From assembly GCA_001630475.1 (NCBI GenBank), contig KV419408.1, forward strand, positions 676,040 through 740,039: a DNA stretch of 64,000 bases, written 5' to 3'. The position numbers and the translations under genes are program-made. The notes under the pieces were generated by a model. The model saw only the letters and a program-made list of their open reading frames with translations, did no database searches and was not told the DNA's origin. Within the stretch, counting starts at the first letter, position 1. The number at the start of each line of letters is the position of its first letter. Positions 21,641 through 33,000 of this stretch are shown here, in pieces. Source of the stretch: Sistotremastrum niveocremeum HHB9708. Lineage: Eukaryota > Basidiomycota > Agaricomycetes > Sistotremastrales > Sistotremastraceae.

Positions 21641-24600
21641 ATGCCTCGCAATCAGCAGCCTGGCACTACGCTCAGAAATCGGAACCGGATCACAAACAAG
21701 ACACGCCTTAGAGTCATTCATGGCAATATCGAGGCTGATCCACTGGTTTTCGACGAGGAAGAGGAGCGCGCCAGGGCCATTGCCACCGCTGGAGTCGAAG
21801 CAGACGATGCCAATGTGAGTATACCTTGCATGATCCCCTCTCTGCACTGCGTGGCATCGCTTGATGTTTCTGCAAAATTTTCATTGGCTGCTGCCTGGCG
21901 CTTATTGATCCGCGGATCGCTGACTAAGCACCGTTATTTTTTCTTCTCATAGGAACACCATCTACTTGAGGTGATAAATGCGGCCTCCCAAAGAACGTCT
22001 GTTTTCGCCCAGAAGCCTTCTCGGACATCTGGAAATCAGGCCTCGGCGAAACCGGACGCGGCTGCTGCATACATCCCTACCCCAGATGCAGCTGGCGTCA
22101 TCAACAACTATGAAGAGTTATATCGACCAGACAGATGGGTTGACCCTACGACTTATCTACGGTTCTCTGAGCTATCGGACGAAACTGTAACCGATGGCCT
22201 CCTTGCGGGATATACCTACGTCATGGATGAGCGTGATTTGGATTGGCTGAAGAGAAACAACCAGGAAGCTCGCGGGGAAGGCACAAGTGCACAAGCTGCA
22301 TTTATGTCAAGTCCAGCGGGGACAACGACACGAGCTGGCCGAAGTGCCAAAGCCAGGGGCAAGGATCCGGAATCGAGTCAACCTTTGGGCATGAACCAGG
22401 ACGAATTTGAATTAGTGATGGGTATCTTCGAAAAAGCAACGGACGAGAAATTTCCTTTTTTGCATGTTGTGCGTTTTGCGCTTTTCATACCCTTTGATTT
22501 ATCTTATTCCATGAAGGATCCATCTCACATCGCCCCGTTTTCTGATTATGAGTCCGTTTTTTCGCCACACCCCCCTGCGGCATACTTTTGCTCGTATTCA
22601 GTCCCCGAAATCATGGCTGAACCCGGCAGGGTGTTGGGGCTGGCTAGAATCGTTTACGATTATTGGAAGCAAAGGCGTTTGGAACGCGGCGGGCGCAGAA
22701 TAATGGCTCAATTGAGTGTAAGTCCTCTGTTCGGTGGACAGAATTCTTCTTGACGAGGCTTTCAGTATGACGAGAGCAACGAAAATGACCCTTATGTATG
22801 CTTCCGACGTCGAGATGTGAAGCCTATCCGCAAGACGAGGGCCACTTCGACACCGACCACGGACAAGCTCACACGCTTGAGAGCGGAATTGGGTCAAGCT
22901 TTGAATTTGGCGCGAAGTGTTTTGCAACGCGAGGAATTCAAAGGCGAGCAGGCGGCGGAGTCACAATCCGTTTGGGAATCTCGGCTTCGCTTTGTCGACT
23001 TGAAGCGCCAGTATCCTGGATTTGGATACAAAGAAGAAGAAGAACTACTCGTCGACAAGGAGCGTATCGTGAAGAAACGACGCGGAAGCGAAGGACCGCC
23101 GTAAGTTGTCCTGCATGCCGTTGTGCATCATCATTAACGTGATCATAGGAAAATCACTCTCAAACATCATCCTCGATTATCTGAAACGCAGTCCCCCATT
23201 GTACCTGTGGAGCAGCGCATATGGCCGAAGGAAAAGGCACAGAAAATACAGGCCGCTATCACGGATGAACTCCTCAAGCATAAGGAAAAGAATATCGGGT
23301 GGGAGGATGTTGTCGATGTACGTTCGTTTGATTTCCTCCTACAGGGTTAGAGCTTAATGGAGTGTAGATGCCCTATCAGCCACCTTACGCGCCTCCTCCT
23401 GACCGCCTATACATACGCTTGCCTGCAACGGAGTCTCATGCAAACAAAGAACGACCAGTGCGGTCTTCTCGATCCGTAAGGATGCGTATGGGACGAGGCG
23501 GGCGCATACATCTGGATCGTAGAATTCATATCACTCGTCCAAATAGACAACCTCTGGCTCCTGTGTCATTGTACAGACACCTTGATTCTCGACCATCCGG
23601 AGAAGGTATTGAATCGCAGGAGCTAGAGGAGAGGGCCATGCGTATGAATGAACGTTGGAAATATGACCCGGATGGACCTCTTAACGCTTCCAGTGCCCAT
23701 CCAGAGGACGAGGACCGTCTCATGCTTGATGACTTTGCTCCCAGGTATGTCTTGTGTTTCCACAGGAACAACATATCCATTGATAACCGTATAAGATATT
23801 TGAGGACCACGATGACCCTGCTCAATGATGAAGACAAAGCTACTTTGACTACAGATTCGCATCTCATGCTCCCTTCTAGCATTGTCGATGGTGCTCGGTT
23901 CGGCAATACTCCTCGCGGGCTCATGCATATGAGGCGGCCCTCTGAAGGCGTGACTCGTATTCCATACCCTCCCTCTCAGGGTCAAGATAATAGCAGCCCG
24001 TCTTCCGGACCTTTCTCCCAAAATCAAGGTCTTGGTGATTCCAGAAAGTCGGTCCCTGCCCTCTCTAGCACTTTACAGGCTCGTCAAATCCCAAGCTCCA
24101 TCCGGCTTTCATCGCAGTCGGTCCAGAACGGCGTTTATGGATCAGGCTCTGAGTTGTCTCCAAGCCCCGCGTCGGGTGGCGTAGCGTCACATGCCGTGAT
24201 TGGTACAAACGGCGGAGGAACTCCCTCGAATGGGGACGGCAACCAAGCAAAAAATTACCTTAATGGCGTGAATGGTGGTCACATGGTCGCAAGTCAACTC
24301 GATGCAGGATCACCCTGTACGGACGCGCTCGCGTCTGCTCGAAGCGATGCCACGAGACTACGAGTTGCCGGGAATCAGAACCCAATCATCTCCAATCACC
24401 CAAACGGCTTACCAAACGGAATTCACAACGGCATGAATGGTGGAAACCTGCTGGGATTGCCTCACAATCCATTGACTCCAGGCTCCGCCAGTACTCTGAG
24501 CCCAAACAAGATCTTAGAATTAAGACAGGCACTCAATCCCAACACTTCTGCACAAGCACAATTCCCACAACATCTATCCCCTCCTTCTCGCCCCACCTCC

Positions 24601-25047
24601 AATGGTTACCAACTTGTCCCTGTCAACGGGAACTTGATGTCCCCCTTGGATAACATGAACGGATCGATTGGTATAGCCACTTCTAATATCAACCTCAGAC
24701 TTCCCCCTGGCAAAGCGCACTCGCGCCCGGGGTCTGCACCTACTGGGCTTGGTCTTCCGTCAAACGGCCCCATCCCGAACCTCAGTGGCATGTTGCGCAC
24801 GCCATCAGCCAATGGACATCACTTGGCTTCACAGCCCAGGGATGGAAGCTCTCCGAAGGCTCACATGTTTGCACCAGGGATGGTGGGTCGCAGTTCACCT
24901 CTATCCCACCCACAATTCCTTGCATCACAGTCGCCTCACGGCTCGAGCCCTCCGCTTGCCCACTCTTCTCCTGGACGCCCCCCTCAGACCTTGTCATCTT
25001 CGCCGCATCAAGCAGTCAACGGGACTGGGATGGGTCCGGCATTTTGA
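21641..25047 (+). CDS. EPL1: Enhancer of polycomb-like protein Epl1
   Basis: The N-terminus (RNRNRITNKTRLRVIHGNIE, then EEEERARAIATAGVEADDAN EHHLLEVINAA after an intron) is the EPcA basic region. It continues with the highly conserved YIPTPDAAGVINNYEELYRP, WVDPTTYLRFSELSDETVTD, GYTYVMDERDLDWLKRNN and the Cys/Arg region PYVCFRRRDVKPIRKTRAT. The C-terminal half is Asn/Ser/Pro-rich low-complexity sequence (NGxxNG repeats around 24270-24450). Epl1 is the scaffold of the NuA4/Piccolo histone H4/H2A acetyltransferase, bridging Esa1, Yng2 and Eaf6. The intron near 22470-22522 is recognised because the alternative read-through inserts a non-conserved hydrophobic stretch. It lies 257 bp downstream of SAS10 in the same orientation. 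Confidence 0.93.
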
Positions 25048-25237
25048 TTTTCTTGCACTTTTATAATCTTGTTTCCCCCATTACATACTTTGTTCGCTGT
25101 ACAATACATTGAGACTATCAAAGTCTTGGATTTCCCTCTGTATAACATAAATCACATCCAATCCTCCTGGGTATACTGCATTCATGTTAGACTGTTAATG
25201 TCAAACTTTGTCGGGCCGTTCTCTACGACGGCAAGGG

Positions 25238-27803
25238 TTATGAATGCGTGAAAGGGTCCACAAACTGGGTATCAGGGAGTAAACCAGACCCATTCTCGTT
25301 GAAAAGCTGCTCAATTTCGGCGGCTTGACTGAACGCCTCCTCATAAGCATATCCGTACTGCTGGAGTCCCGCGACACAGGCTCGAACCTCAGGTCTTCCC
25401 AGTCGAGCCAGCAAGACGCCGGCAGCGTATATCGCAAAGTGCAGAACGTTTGGATCTAGACGCAGATATCCATTACTTGTCAGAACGCCAGCCTAGTCAG
25501 ATGTATTCAGTTTCACTGGAATTCAAAAGGCTGCCAAGACCTGGTGCGATGACTTACCAATCCAGCGATGCGAAGCGCCCCTCGAAGTGCCTCATCTGAC
25601 ACCCTGTTTTTGACCGTTTCTATCTGAGCATAGTTCACCAGACGACTTGGCGACTGTCCCGACCGGGTAGCATCGTTGAACTCTCGAATGCCAAATTCAT
25701 CGATAGCATTGTAGAGAACGACCCAGAGCACATGGAATTGTGCGTCCGATGAGCACGCAGACACCGCTGCGACGAAATCCCATTCGGCTTGAAAGTTAGA
25801 AGGCACCCCTACGCGAGTCAGATATTCGTCGCGCCAGTTGTCAAGTAGTTTTGCTATGTGATAAACTTGCTCCGCTGGGATACCTTCCGCTTCTGTAACG
25901 GGCCTCCAGAGTTGTCTGGCCATCAGGCGAGCACATCGTGCCATGGTATGAGCCGCCATCATCCAACTATGATACTGCGTCATGTCAGCAAGACGCACGC
26001 TCGAAGATCCAATGAACCTACTTGAGATTGAGCACTGGACGTTCCATTCATATTTCCAGCATGATGAGCCTCGGTCTGCTCCTCGTCGAGGACATCAATG
26101 TTGTAATCCTCGTCCTCGCTGTGATACCAAATCAATGCACTGAATATCTATGAAAAAGGGGTACCGCACATGACGCATTTCTTTCGGAAAAACGCGGCGC
26201 AATATGCGTCACCAAGGACCGCAATCCACCACGCTAATCTCAATGTTCCTTTCAGTTCGCCGTTCACGAAGTTGTCTTTGGACGAGCGATGGTTGATCTG
26301 ATTATAGAATTTAGAAAATATATCGTGCTGTCGATGTCAAAATGGTAGTACCTGCAAATCGAACAAATGTCGGATGGCGCAGGATACCCAAAAATGGCGC
26401 GTTCCATCAGGGTCATTTGGATTTTCTAAACATCCGGTGAGAACGGAGTGCACCACGGACGGGTAAACACCTACGACTTTGTAAGGGTTCCATCAACAAA
26501 GCAGTGACAATATGGTCGGGAGTTGCTACACGATGTACCTTCTCCGCTTCTGCCACTTCTCGCGATTTAGAAAGCAATGTCTGTGCGATACAGCTTCGGC
26601 CGCCGTTTTCTGTGCGATCTTGGACTAAAATAGGATGCTCAGAAAATTTTGCACCCCAAGCTAAGACAATAGCCAAGAGTGCTGGGTGCACCGTCCGATC
26701 AGGGTCGGCCGAATGAATTTGCGGGGCTTGGAGGAAAGAGACGGGCATGGTCAATTGAGCGAGAAGATTGGAGGGAATGCATTTTCTCAAGTCGTTCCTG
26801 AATTCATCTGGACTTAAGAGCGGCATTCTGGTGTGACATATCTGGAAATAGACTTCAACGAGGTCAAGGGCAAATCTAGAGCGGATGCCATGCGTCAGCG
26901 TCACATAGTCAAAACCAAGAGAAGGTACGCACTCTGTTCGAAAGACCTGATCCTCGAGTTTCCGGCCAATTTCACCCCAAGATACGTAGTTTTTTTCGTG
27001 ACCTGTGTGGCGATAGCCTCGATAACCGCCGTTAGAGAGATAGGTGGGCATTTGGGAAGGATCCTCGGGAGTAAGTAGATATAGGATGAGTTGCATGATA
27101 TTGTTTTGGTCATCGGAGACTCGTGGGCTCAGCGAGTGAGACTGATGACCTGACGTTCCCACAGGAAGAGATGGGTGATTGAAGGTAGCAGGTAGTCGTG
27201 GGGTTGTCGGGGTCGCTGGCGTTGTTGGGGCTGCTAGTAAAGAGGTTTGGACTTGGCTATGATACAGAGTCAGATTGGTATTGAAATAGAGACAAGGGTC
27301 CTGCGCACTCGGAGGAGATGGAGCTACCACGACGGCGAGTGGACCCCGTGCCGCGTTTCTTTTCGCTGGTCGCCTGCTGCACGAAGAATCTGCGATCAAG
27401 TCTGTAAGAAATAGTAGTTTATATAACAGGAAATCAACGTACGTGCAAGGATACCCCTTGGTCTGGCAGTGCTACACGGAGTACGATCAAACCCCATGCG
27501 ACAAAACAGTGGTTGGGGCACATACAGAACACTGCGAGACTATTAGCAAAAGATGTATACGAGTCAATGATGGCTGTTGTTGCGTACCTTCTCCTGCCCT
27601 ACTCTCTGATGGCATTTCACTTTGCGGTTTCTGTAATGGCCAAGTTGCGGTAAACGAAGTCCGGAGAAAGGGAGAGCAGACCTGCAGGCATCACAAGCAA
27701 TATTCTGTTTTCGAGGCGTCGGGAGCGAAGTGGCAACTTGGTGTAGTGTATTTTGGATGGACTGGGAGGTGAAGCCTGTGGATAGCGATGGACTGTCTGC
27801 CAT
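25238..27803 (-). CDS. Zn2Cys6 fungal transcription factor
   Basis: A Zn(II)2Cys6 cluster is assembled across small N-terminal exons: CDACRNRKVKCHQRVGQEKC, then SHCQTKGYPCT, matching CxxCx6Cx8CxxCx6C. The second Cys pair is recovered only if the intron after Cys-Ser ends at GTGTAG, giving CSHC. A long region follows with the fungal-specific transcription factor (MHR) domain: SRFALDLVEVYFQICHTRMP, then HPALLAIVLAWGAKFSEHPI, and helical C-terminal exons ending at the TAA at 25238. Such factors are nuclear regulators that usually bind CGG-containing sites as dimers. Splicing of the linker at about 27180-27400 is uncertain, with two frames open. The gene is divergent from the GH35 beta-galactosidase, so it may regulate it; this is inference. 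Confidence 0.82.
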
Positions 27804-28328
27804 GGAATTGACTGGACGGGAGATCAAAGAGTCCCCGCGGCGGAAGCGCAGAAATGCACGCGGAACCGACGGAATCACGGAACCGACTCGATCACTCGGC
27901 AACTGCCGACAATCCGTTCTCACGCCTCGATCTTCAACTGACTTGCAACCGAACAGCATCTGCTATACACAAATCCTGAAGTCGTGGGCTCTCGAGGCCT
28001 GTTCTATCTTGTGACGCTGCCAGATACTTGATCAATTTTGCCGGCAGAATACTCGGATATTGGTCGAGAAGTTCGCAAAGTCGTGAGCTTCTGTAGTTGA
28101 AACTGCGTCATCTTCTGAGCAGGCGGTCCGCTCTCTGAAGGCGGACATCGTCAAGAACTCTGCCTTGGGTCATCTGCAAAGATGCCTTGCACGGCATGTG
28201 ACAATGGAGACATTTCTGTAGATTCGAAGTCTGAGACTTCGAATTGGGCTCCACCGACGAATTCAAGATATAAGATCCAACTGCCCAAACCAAACTCGCC
28301 GTTCTCGCAAGAATCTGCTCCGCCAAAA
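27804..28328. promoter_or_regulatory. Divergent upstream region, Zn2Cys6 factor and beta-galactosidase
   Basis: The space is 525 bp if the galactosidase starts at 28329, or 378 bp if it starts at the in-frame ATG at 28182. It contains CGG triplets near 27838 (CGGCGGAAG...), 27862-27877 and 28122-28143 (GGCGGTCCG, GGCGG), the type of half-site Zn2Cys6 factors bind. Whether they are functional is unknown. Confidence 0.4.
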
Positions 28329-31300
28329 ATGTCTGCGCCATCCAGATTTTATTCCATTGTCCTCATCCTCATGTCCTTGATGTTGATGGTGTTTTGTCGT
28401 CCGGAATGGAGCCGCATCTCACCGCGAACACCACTGCAGAAAATGCAAAGCACGGCACAGACCGAACAGTTCTCAAATAATGGCCTCACCGACGTCGTAC
28501 AATGGGACAATTATTCTTTGATTGTCAAGGATCAACGCATATTCCTCCAGTGAGCCTATGCGCTAGTAGTATATCTGCGCCATCATTTATTTCACCAGTT
28601 CGGGAGAGTTTCACGCATTCCGGGTTCCAGTTCCAGATCTATGGTTCGACGTGTTTCAAAAGATACACGCCGCTGGCTTGAATGCTATCAGCGTCTATGT
28701 GCATTGTACGCTACCGTCTGAAAAACTTGGATCATGCCTAATATTATCATCACTAAAGGGGGGCTCTCCAACCCGTCCAAGGGCGTTATTGATTTCGATG
28801 ATTGGCGTGATCTGCAGAGCCTATTTGATGCAGCTAAGGCTGCCGGTCTTTTCATCGTCCTCAGACCTGGACCGTACATTAATGGTCAGCCGTCGCTTTT
28901 TTTAAAATTCAGCGGTATCTGAACCGTGTCCAATAGCTGAAACCACGGCCGGAGGAATTGCTCATTGGGTCACCAGCGAGGTTGCTGGACAACTCAGAAC
29001 CAACGCTTCGGATTTTGAAGCCGCATGGAAGCCATATATCAATGCCATCATTGATGTCACGAAGCCGAATCAGGTCACCGAGGGCGGTCCCGTCATTGGT
29101 TCGTGGTCCGTGTTATTTTGATTGTTTTTACTAAAGTGTTTGTAGCTGTTCAGATCGGTATGACTTGGCCTATTGCATGAAGTGCTACATTCAGAACGTT
29201 CTCGGGCAGATAATGAATATTTCCAGAGCGATCCGACTCACGGGGCCTACTTTGCTCAGCTGGAGGAGACTTACATTCAAGGCGGCATCGTGGTCCCTTT
29301 GTGAGCTGACCGAGATTGGAGCTATTCTGGTCTGACTGGGTTATAGAACTTACAATGATCCGGGGCAAGGCAAAAACTTCATCAACGGTACAGGCGCCGT
29401 CGATATTTATGGTCTTGTAAGACATTTTGTTGGAGTGCCTTTGCCTTTGCTCAGGATTTCAGGACTCCTATCCACAAGGATTTGATTGTTCGGATCCTGA
29501 AACATGGAGTCCAGTGACGACCAACTATCATCAATATCACGAAAGCGTAAATCCCAGCCAACCATGGTATTTCCCAGAATTCCAAGGTCCGTTGCGCCCG
29601 TTTTCTTGAGCATATCTCACAACCATCTTTAGGCGGTGCTTTCGATCCATGGGGCCCAAATTCACCTGGTTATGATAACTGCTTCCAGCTCACAGGCCCC
29701 GATTTCCAACAAGTATTTTATCACCAGTTATGGGCGAGCAATGCCAAGCTCATCTCCTACTACATGTTGTACGGGTAAGATATCCCTTCTCGCTTGTGCC
29801 CCATCGTAAAATATTTACTCGAGACAGAGGGACGTCATGGGGTGCAATCCCTTTCCACGGAGTCTACACAAGTTATGACTATGGTTCAGCAATCCGCGAA
29901 AATCGCGCATTATCCACCAAGTATAGCGAACTGAAGAGTCAGGGATTATTTCTCCGAAGCACTCCTAGTTTTCGCAAGACGGACTGGATCGGCGACTCTT
30001 CAACGAACAGCGTGAATATAACTAATTCCGCAGTATTCGGGACTTTCTTGAGAAACCCGGATACCAATACTGGATTTTACATTACGCGACAAACTGACTC
30101 CACTTCCAGGTGAGATTCTGATGCCTTGGATTCGACTGCCTTGCTCAGTCCATTCCGCAGTGCTGTATCTCAGTTCAAGATAACAGTCAGCACGTCCTCG
30201 GGCCCACTTCAAATCCCGCTTACTACGGACTCTATCGTTTTAAACGGACGAGAAAGCAAGATTTTAGTTACCGACTATCAGTTCGGCTTGGATTCACTCC
30301 TTCTCTATTCCACGGCGTCGATACTTTTTGCGGGAACAATAGGTCCTCGTGACGTGCTGCTCCTGTACAGTACTTCCAACGAAAGCTCCGAAGCTTCCAT
30401 TACTTTCACTGGCACTCCGAACGATTTCAAGATTACCTCGTCGAAGGTTCAAGTTCACAACAACACTTCAAGCCCATACACGACAGTCACGTTCCTCCAA
30501 GGAATTCAAGGCCTTATCACCATCTGGGATTCCGATACTCAGCTCGTACTATTCGCGGACTCTGACACCGCCGCTACTTTCTTCGCGCCCGTAATTCCGG
30601 AGACTGAGAATGCTCAGGGCGGACTGGGAAATTATTGGCAGTTCGGATCAAATAGGACGACCCTCGTCGGCGGACCGTATCTAGTTCGAAATGCAACGAT
30701 CCAAAATTCTCATTTGGCTCTGTGGGGAGATCTCAATAACAGTGTCACCCTTACTGTTATCACAGAGCCTACAGTCACTAGTATCTCATGGAACGGCATG
30801 TTCTTAGGATCTCCATTGAACTCGTCAGTGTCGAAAGGATTCTTCACAGCATCTCTTCAGAAGCGAAGTTCTATCCAGTCTATCCCCGTTCCTCAGCTCC
30901 AGTCCTGGAAGTTCTCTGACAGCCTGCCCGAAATACAGGCAGATTTCTCGGACGCAGACTGGAAGCTCGCAAATCACACGTCGACCAATTCTCCGTTCAA
31001 GCCCTATTATGGAGATGGTCGAGTATTATACGGCTGCGATTATGGATTGTGAGCAGACTGATCTCTCCTTGGGGTGTCCTCATTCATCATCTTTCACCAG
31101 CTGTGAGAACATTGTTATCTTCCGCGGACATTTCAATGCGACTGGAGCTGAGAAATCTGCAAATCTGTCTGTCAATGGAGGAGAAGCTTTCGCCACGAGC
31201 GTTTGGATCAATCAAGATTTCATCAAGACAGCTTTTGGAAAGTAAGTTCCAGATCGTTCCGAGTTATGCTGGCAGCTAACCATGTATGCGCACAGCTCCA

Positions 31301-32337
31301 GCAACAATGAGAACATCCTTGAAGAGATTGATGACGTATTCACTTTCCCTGCAGGTTCGGTCAAGAAGGGACAGGACAATGTCATCACGGTTATATATGT
31401 ATGTCACCATGTCGCTCCTTTATCTGGCCTCGTCAGTGAAGCGATTCTAGGATAACATGGGATTGAATGAAACTCAAGGTGGGAGTGACATTTGCGGTAA
31501 CTGGATTCCGCCTAAGTCTTACAATTTAGGCTCTCCTGAAACATCCAAATCTCCTCGAGGCATCCGAGGGTTTAAGCTCAACGATGGTTCATTCGGGGAA
31601 TGGAAAGTGCAAGGAAAACTGGGCGGCTACACCAAGTGAGTGAATCTGTCTCACTCTGAATCTTATGGGTTGATAATAGATGACTCAGTTATCCTGACAA
31701 AGTCCGTGGCATATTCAACGAAGGTGGAACCTTCGGAGAGCGTTCTGGCTGGCATCTGCCGGGCTTCGACACATCCAAGTGGCAAAGCCGATCGCTTTCA
31801 TCAGGTCTTCCTAACCAAAGGCCCGGCGTAGGCTTCTTTGTGACAACTTTCAAGTTGAATATCCCAGATGACCTTGATGTCGCGCTCTCATTCGTCTTCG
31901 ACAACGGATCACAAGGCCAATCATATCGGGCCACCCTATTTGTTAACGGTAAATGAGCACATCTACTACCCTGAATTAGCCTGATCTGTTTGGCGGCATT
32001 GATCCAGGATGGTTCATGGGCAAGGTATTGGGAGAAAGTTCACTCTCGCGCTTTGACTAACGTTCTCCGCAGAGAGTAGCCAATTTGGGCCCTCAATCAA
32101 AGTTTCCGGTACATCAAGGCATCTTGAATTATAGCGGTACCAAGTAAGTGCTTCGGTTATCAATGCATGATCTTGGCTGACCTCGCCAGTACGGTCGCTG
32201 TACTTTTATGGGCTCTGGAACCGAATACTGGGATAGCCCCTGAGTTAAAACTGGTCGTCGACGGCGTAATTGACGGCGGAATTGGACCGGTGTCCACCAA
32301 TAATCCTGCTTGGAGCCCGAGAAATTTGAAGTCGTAG
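28329..32337 (+). CDS. Secreted GH35 beta-galactosidase
   Basis: A large multi-exon gene encoding a protein of roughly 1,050 residues, near the ~1,000 of fungal LacA enzymes. A hydrophobic N-terminal segment ([15 protein letters not shown]) is a signal peptide or anchor. The TIM barrel shows [50 protein letters not shown], the acid/base Glu in AVQIDNEY, and the nucleophile Glu in [15 protein letters not shown]. Downstream are [20 protein letters not shown] and several beta-sandwich domains with many N-glycosylation sequons, ending with jelly-roll regions ([20 protein letters not shown], then FPVHQGILN). The enzyme removes terminal beta-galactose from plant polysaccharides or lactose. An in-frame upstream ATG at 28182 would add 49 residues before the signal. 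It converges with TOM22, 125 bp away. Confidence 0.93.
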
Positions 32338-32462
32338 TATTGCTTGGGAGAGATGGGGATTTGGATTGGTCATTAAGAATGTCCGATACAATGGTGGAAT
32401 GGCAAACAGATATACATGTATAAGCTTGACTATAAGTGGAAGGCGCAGTAGCTGAAAGAGAA

Positions 32463-32958
32463 TCAGAAGCCGGGGGGCACAAGTCCCTGTTGCTTGTTTG
32501 CATCCGAGCCAGGATATGGTGAACCTCCGATCATCTATCATGTCCATTAGGTACGACTGGTGTAAGGAATCAATAGTACACACCTGCTGGACTCCCTGCT
32601 GCTGTGCAAGCATGTTTCGTTCCTCCTGAACGATTTTGGCCTCATCCTCCAAAATCAAGGCCAAAGGCAGACCAACAAGCAAAGCACTTGTTGTCACAAT
32701 CCAAACCAAGTTTCCAACAACCTTTCCGCTCCTGTGCAGAAAGCTGGTGGTTTTGGAGAGGCGGGAAGAGATGGTATGGCGCGTCTGAGGGGGTACGATA
32801 TCGACGAGCGCGACTAGACGATCATAGAAAGATTCTGATTCGGGGGTGTCAGAGTCGACGGACGACAAAGACACCGACGACGACGTCCGTGACGATGAGG
32901 TGGACGCATATGGGGAAGATCCCGTTTCTTTTTCGTCGTCGATTGAAACTTTGACCAT
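32463..32958 (-). CDS. TOM22: Mitochondrial import receptor subunit Tom22
   Basis: Two exons (32958-32584 and 32534-32463) with a 49-nt intron give 148 residues. The cytosolic N-terminus is acidic and Ser-rich (VSIDDEKETGSS...TPESESFYDRLVALVDIVPP). The conserved core TRHTISSRLSKTTSFLHRSG leads into the membrane span LVWIVTTSALLVGLPLALIL. The intermembrane tail has DEAKIVQEERNMLAQQQG and ends GLVPPGF. Tom22 is the central receptor of the outer-membrane TOM complex. The acceptor at 32535 was chosen because it yields MIGGSPYPGSDANKQQGLVP with the family C-terminus; an AG ten bases later shifts the frame. Only 42 bp separate its ATG from that of the divergent amine-oxidase gene. Confidence 0.92.
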
Positions 32959-33000
32959 CGTGCAAAGTAAATTGTCGAGTTGGAACTCCGCTCTCCCAAT
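32959..33000. promoter_or_regulatory. 42-bp bidirectional start region
   Basis: This is the whole distance between the start codons of TOM22 and the flavin amine-oxidase gene. At this spacing the 5' leaders must be extremely short or overlap in antisense, and each promoter must lie partly within the other gene. Confidence 0.6.
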
